Assembly: GCA_016293925.1 (NCBI GenBank)
Contig: JAEDCX010000088.1
Coordinates: 1 to 6,475 of the forward strand
Direction: 5' to 3'
Origin: Lachnospiraceae bacterium
Lineage (GTDB): Bacteria > Bacillota > Clostridia > Lachnospirales > Lachnospiraceae
Length of the DNA: 6,475 nt
The position numbers and the translations under genes are program-made. The notes beneath the pieces were generated by a model. It was not told the origin of the DNA. It saw only the letters and a program-made list of their open reading frames with translations, and did no database searches. Of this stretch, positions 4,640 to 6,475 are shown one piece after another (the first letter of the stretch is position 1; each line of letters begins with the position of its first letter).

Positions 4640-5071
4640 ATGCATAAAGCAGATGCAGAAGTTCTAAGAGAAGTGCAGAAAAATTCTGAGATGGCAATGA
4701 AGGCAATTGACCATATCCAGGATAAAGTCTATGACAGTAAGCTGGCATCCACACTGGCATCACAGAATATGAAATACATGAAGATCCGGAATAAGGCACT
4801 GAAAAAAATCATAGATGAGAACGCGGAACCTTTTCACGGTACGGTCTGGCAGGATCTGATGCTCAGTTCAGCCATTCATGCGAATACCATATGGAACACC
4901 AGCACCAGTCATCTGGCAGAAATGTTGATTCAGGGAAGCAACAGAGGTATCACACACCTGTGGAAATCCTTGAATATGCACGGCAGATACGCTGATTTTG
5001 CAGTAGAATTCGCAGAAGAACTGATTGACCTGGAAGAGGAGAATATTGCTGCTTTGAGAGATTATCTGTAG
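4640..5071 (+). CDS. Conserved helical protein of unknown function (143 aa)
   Basis: The product has 143 residues and is almost entirely predicted helical. It starts MHKADAEVLREVQKNSEMAM and ends in an acidic helix (ELIDLEEENIAALRDYL). It has no signal peptide and no strong membrane segment, so it is probably cytoplasmic. The long amphipathic helices with Glu, Asp and His spread along them resemble a small helical bundle, loosely like ferritin-like folds, but no metal-binding ExxH pair is clear. I recognise the general look from Lachnospiraceae hypothetical proteins and assign no function. The ATG at 4640 is chosen because GGGAGGT (4624-4630) lies nine bases upstream; an ATG at 4622 in the same frame overlaps that site. 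The leader inverted repeat suggests translational control. Confidence 0.75.
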   Translation: MHKADAEVLREVQKNSEMAMKAIDHIQDKVYDSKLASTLASQNMKYMKIRNKALKKIIDENAEPFHGTVWQDLMLSSAIHANTIWNTSTSHLAEMLIQGSNRGITHLWKSLNMHGRYADFAVEFAEELIDLEEENIAALRDYL

Positions 5072-5092
5072 GGTATATCCTGCTGTTGGATT

Positions 5093-5116
5093 AAAAAGTA
5101 TGATATTGTTCTTTTT
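5093..5116 (+). terminator. Possible weak AT-rich terminator
   Basis: AAAAAG (5093-5098) can pair with CTTTTT (5111-5116), ending in a T-run, 21 bases after the preceding stop codon. The stem is short and has a single G-C pair. It is the only terminator-like element between the unknown gene and the gdhA control region, and it is given low confidence. Confidence 0.3.
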
Positions 5117-5131
5117 TCATCGGATTGCGCG

Positions 5132-5175
5132 ACATGTATTATACATGTATAAAAAAATAATTGTATACATGTATA
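5132..5175. promoter_or_regulatory. Triple ACATGT palindrome array, candidate operator upstream of gdhA
   Basis: Two identical 12-base perfect palindromes, TATACATGTATA, lie at 5140-5151 and 5164-5175, with centres 24 bases apart. A third core, ACATGT, lies at 5132-5137, 11 bases before the first. Spacings near one and two helical turns would place bound dimers on similar faces of the DNA. The array ends seven bases before the -35 element of the gdhA promoter, with centres about 49, 73 and 84 bases upstream of the likely transcript start. That is a usual place for an activator. The binding protein is unknown, and AT-richness alone could contribute to the pattern. Confidence 0.55.
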
Positions 5176-5182
5176 AAACCAC

Positions 5183-5211
5183 TTGCGTATTTCGCATAGG
5201 CAATATATAAT
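5183..5211 (+). promoter_or_regulatory. gdhA promoter
   Basis: TTGCGT (5183-5188) and TATAAT (5206-5211) are separated by exactly 17 bases. The -10 is perfect and the -35 matches four of six consensus bases, a pattern that often relies on an activator. The spacer contains a small inverted repeat (TGCG 5184-5187, CGCA 5193-5196). Transcription should start near 5218, giving a leader of almost 100 bases before gdhA. Confidence 0.75.
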
Positions 5212-5234
5212 ACACAATGGACAAAGGAGTTGCG

Positions 5235-5268
5235 AAACGCTGCCGGCATATATTGTCTGCAGCGTTTT
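5235..5268 (+). promoter_or_regulatory. Leader hairpin in the gdhA 5' untranslated region
   Basis: AAACGCTGC (5235-5243) pairs perfectly over nine bases with GCAGCGTTT (5259-5267) across a 15-base loop, followed by one more T and then CC. It lies between the predicted transcript start and the gdhA ribosome binding site. The T-run is short, so it may stabilise the transcript or act as a weak attenuator rather than as a full terminator. No known riboswitch is recognised. Confidence 0.55.
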
Positions 5269-5314
5269 CCATAATACTTCAATGGATACAACACATAATT
5301 AAGGAGGGCATTAT

Positions 5315-6475
5315 ATGTCATACGTAGATGAAGTCTACAGCATGGTCGTAGAGAAGAACCCAGCACAGCCGGAATTTCATCAGGCAGTAAAAGAAGTACT
5401 TGAATCTCTGAGAGTTGTTATTGAGGCGAATGAGGAAGCATACAGGAAAGATGCATTACTTGAGAGACTTGTTACACCGGAGAGACAGTTATTATTCAGA
5501 GTACCTTGGGTAGATGACAAGGGACAGGTTCAGGTGAACAACGGATATCGTGTTCAGTTCAACAGCGCAATTGGACCATACAAGGGAGGCTTACGTCTTC
5601 ATCCTTCCGTAAATCTTGGTATTATCAAATTCTTAGGATTCGAGCAGATTTTCAAGAATTCCCTGACCGGCCTTCCGATCGGTGGTGGTAAGGGTGGTTC
5701 TGACTTCGATCCGAAGGGTAAATCAGATAGAGAAGTCATGGCATTCTGCCAGAGCTTCATGACAGAACTTTGCAAATATATCGGTGCAGATACAGACGTT
5801 CCTGCAGGTGATATCGGAACAGGCGCTCGTGAGATCGGTTACATGTTTGGTCAGTACAAGAGAATCCGTGGCGTATACGAAGGCGTTCTCACCGGTAAGG
5901 GTCTCTCTTACGGTGGATCTCTTGCGAGAACTGAGGCAACAGGTTATGGTCTTCTGTATTTAACAGAAGAGATGCTGAAGTGCAACGGCAAGGATATTAA
6001 GGGAATGACTGTGGCTATTTCCGGTTCCGGTAACGTTGCAATTTACGCTTGCCAGAAGGCACAGCAGCTGGGTGCCAAGGTTGTTACCGTATCTGACTCT
6101 ACAGGCTGGATTTATGATAAGGACGGTATCGATGTTGCACTTCTGAAAGAGGTCAAAGAAGTAAAACGTGCCAGATTGACAGAGTACGCTGCAGCAAGAC
6201 CATCTGCAGAGTATCATGATAAGAAGGCAGAGGGAACCAATCAGTGGATTATTAAGGTTGATGTAGCACTTCCTTGCGCAACTCAGAATGAGTTGAATCT
6301 GGAGGATGCAAAGACACTTGTTGCAAACGGTGTAACAGCTGTTTGTGAGGGTGCTAACATGCCTACAACGCTTGAAGCTACCGAGTACTTACAGAAGAGC
6401 GGTGTTCTCTTCGTTCCCGGCAAGGCTGCTAACGCAGGTGGTGTTGCTACATCTGCACTTGAGATGAGCCAGAAC
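5315..6475 (+). CDS. gdhA: NADP-type glutamate dehydrogenase, 3' end outside window
   Basis: This enzyme interconverts 2-oxoglutarate plus ammonia and L-glutamate with NAD(P)H, assimilating ammonia in the cytoplasm as a hexamer. 387 residues are visible; the family has about 445, so some 60 C-terminal residues are missing only because the window ends. Substrate-binding motifs include PYKGGLRLHPSVN with Lys90, GLPIGGGKGGSDFDPKG with catalytic Lys126, and PAGDIGTGAREIGYM with Asp166. The nucleotide fold begins near 231 with ISGSGNVA (GSGNVA at 237-242). SDSTG followed by the basic stretch KEVKEVKRAR favours NADP specificity, judged from family patterns. AAGGAGGG (5301-5308) lies six bases before the ATG. 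The gene has its own promoter, an upstream palindrome array and a leader hairpin, so it appears to be independently regulated. Confidence 0.97.
   Translation, partial: MSYVDEVYSMVVEKNPAQPEFHQAVKEVLESLRVVIEANEEAYRKDALLERLVTPERQLLFRVPWVDDKGQVQVNNGYRVQFNSAIGPYKGGLRLHPSVNLGIIKFLGFEQIFKNSLTGLPIGGGKGGSDFDPKGKSDREVMAFCQSFMTELCKYIGADTDVPAGDIGTGAREIGYMFGQYKRIRGVYEGVLTGKGLSYGGSLARTEATGYGLLYLTEEMLKCNGKDIKGMTVAISGSGNVAIYACQKAQQLGAKVVTVSDSTGWIYDKDGIDVALLKEVKEVKRARLTEYAAARPSAEYHDKKAEGTNQWIIKVDVALPCATQNELNLEDAKTLVANGVTAVCEGANMPTTLEATEYLQKSGVLFVPGKAANAGGVATSALEMSQN

Noticed and set aside
5960..6217. Minus-strand open frame of 85 residues inside gdhA
   Set aside because: It lies fully within a well-conserved gdhA coding sequence and has no independent evidence.

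Overview
The window reads as the right-hand end of an integrated tailed prophage in a low-to-moderate GC Firmicute, followed by host chromosome. Strong AAGGAGG-type ribosome binding sites, the SH3b-rich endolysin, the r1t-type holin and the style of the glutamate dehydrogenase and SH3 surface protein all suggest a gut Clostridium relative, most likely Lachnospiraceae. That placement is an inference from protein style, not from a database match.

Positions 1 to about 3004 are phage, all on the + strand in late-operon order. They run: the C-terminus of a baseplate J (XkdT-like) protein, a YmfQ/XkdU-type baseplate protein overlapping it by 14 bases, a 59-residue stub of a tail-fibre N-terminus, a membrane-anchored coiled-coil protein of XhlA type, an r1t-type holin, and a three-part endolysin (tail lysozyme, Amidase_2, SH3b). 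Two strong terminator-like hairpins (908-949 and 1453-1483) bracket the XhlA-like/holin pair. No promoter is visible between them, so the lysis genes probably depend on read-through or antitermination. The endolysin gene carries a near-consensus ribosome binding site and ATG exactly at the junction between its two catalytic domains, which predicts a second, shorter amidase-SH3b product.

From 2835 to about 3160 no gene is seen. This stretch holds the phage attachment arm (a perfect 16-base palindrome and a small leftward terminator), then the displaced 3' end of a tRNA gene (T-arm, acceptor strand, probably tRNA-Arg) with its own terminator. This marks the prophage-host junction. The intact tRNA and the integrase should lie at the other prophage end, outside the window.

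From about 3100 the window is host. A good promoter drives a single-pass membrane protein with an NTF2-like extracellular region and two C-terminal SH3b domains. Next is a 143-residue helical protein of unknown function whose ribosome binding site lies in the arm of an inverted repeat. After an AT-rich regulatory region with three ACATGT palindromes upstream of a near-consensus promoter comes gdhA, NADP-type glutamate dehydrogenase, cut by the window end.

I see no CRISPR array, insertion sequence or defence system. The points most worth following up are the internal start in the endolysin, the tail-fibre stub that ends in a hairpin, the repressible-looking leader at 4575-4636 and the operator array upstream of gdhA.
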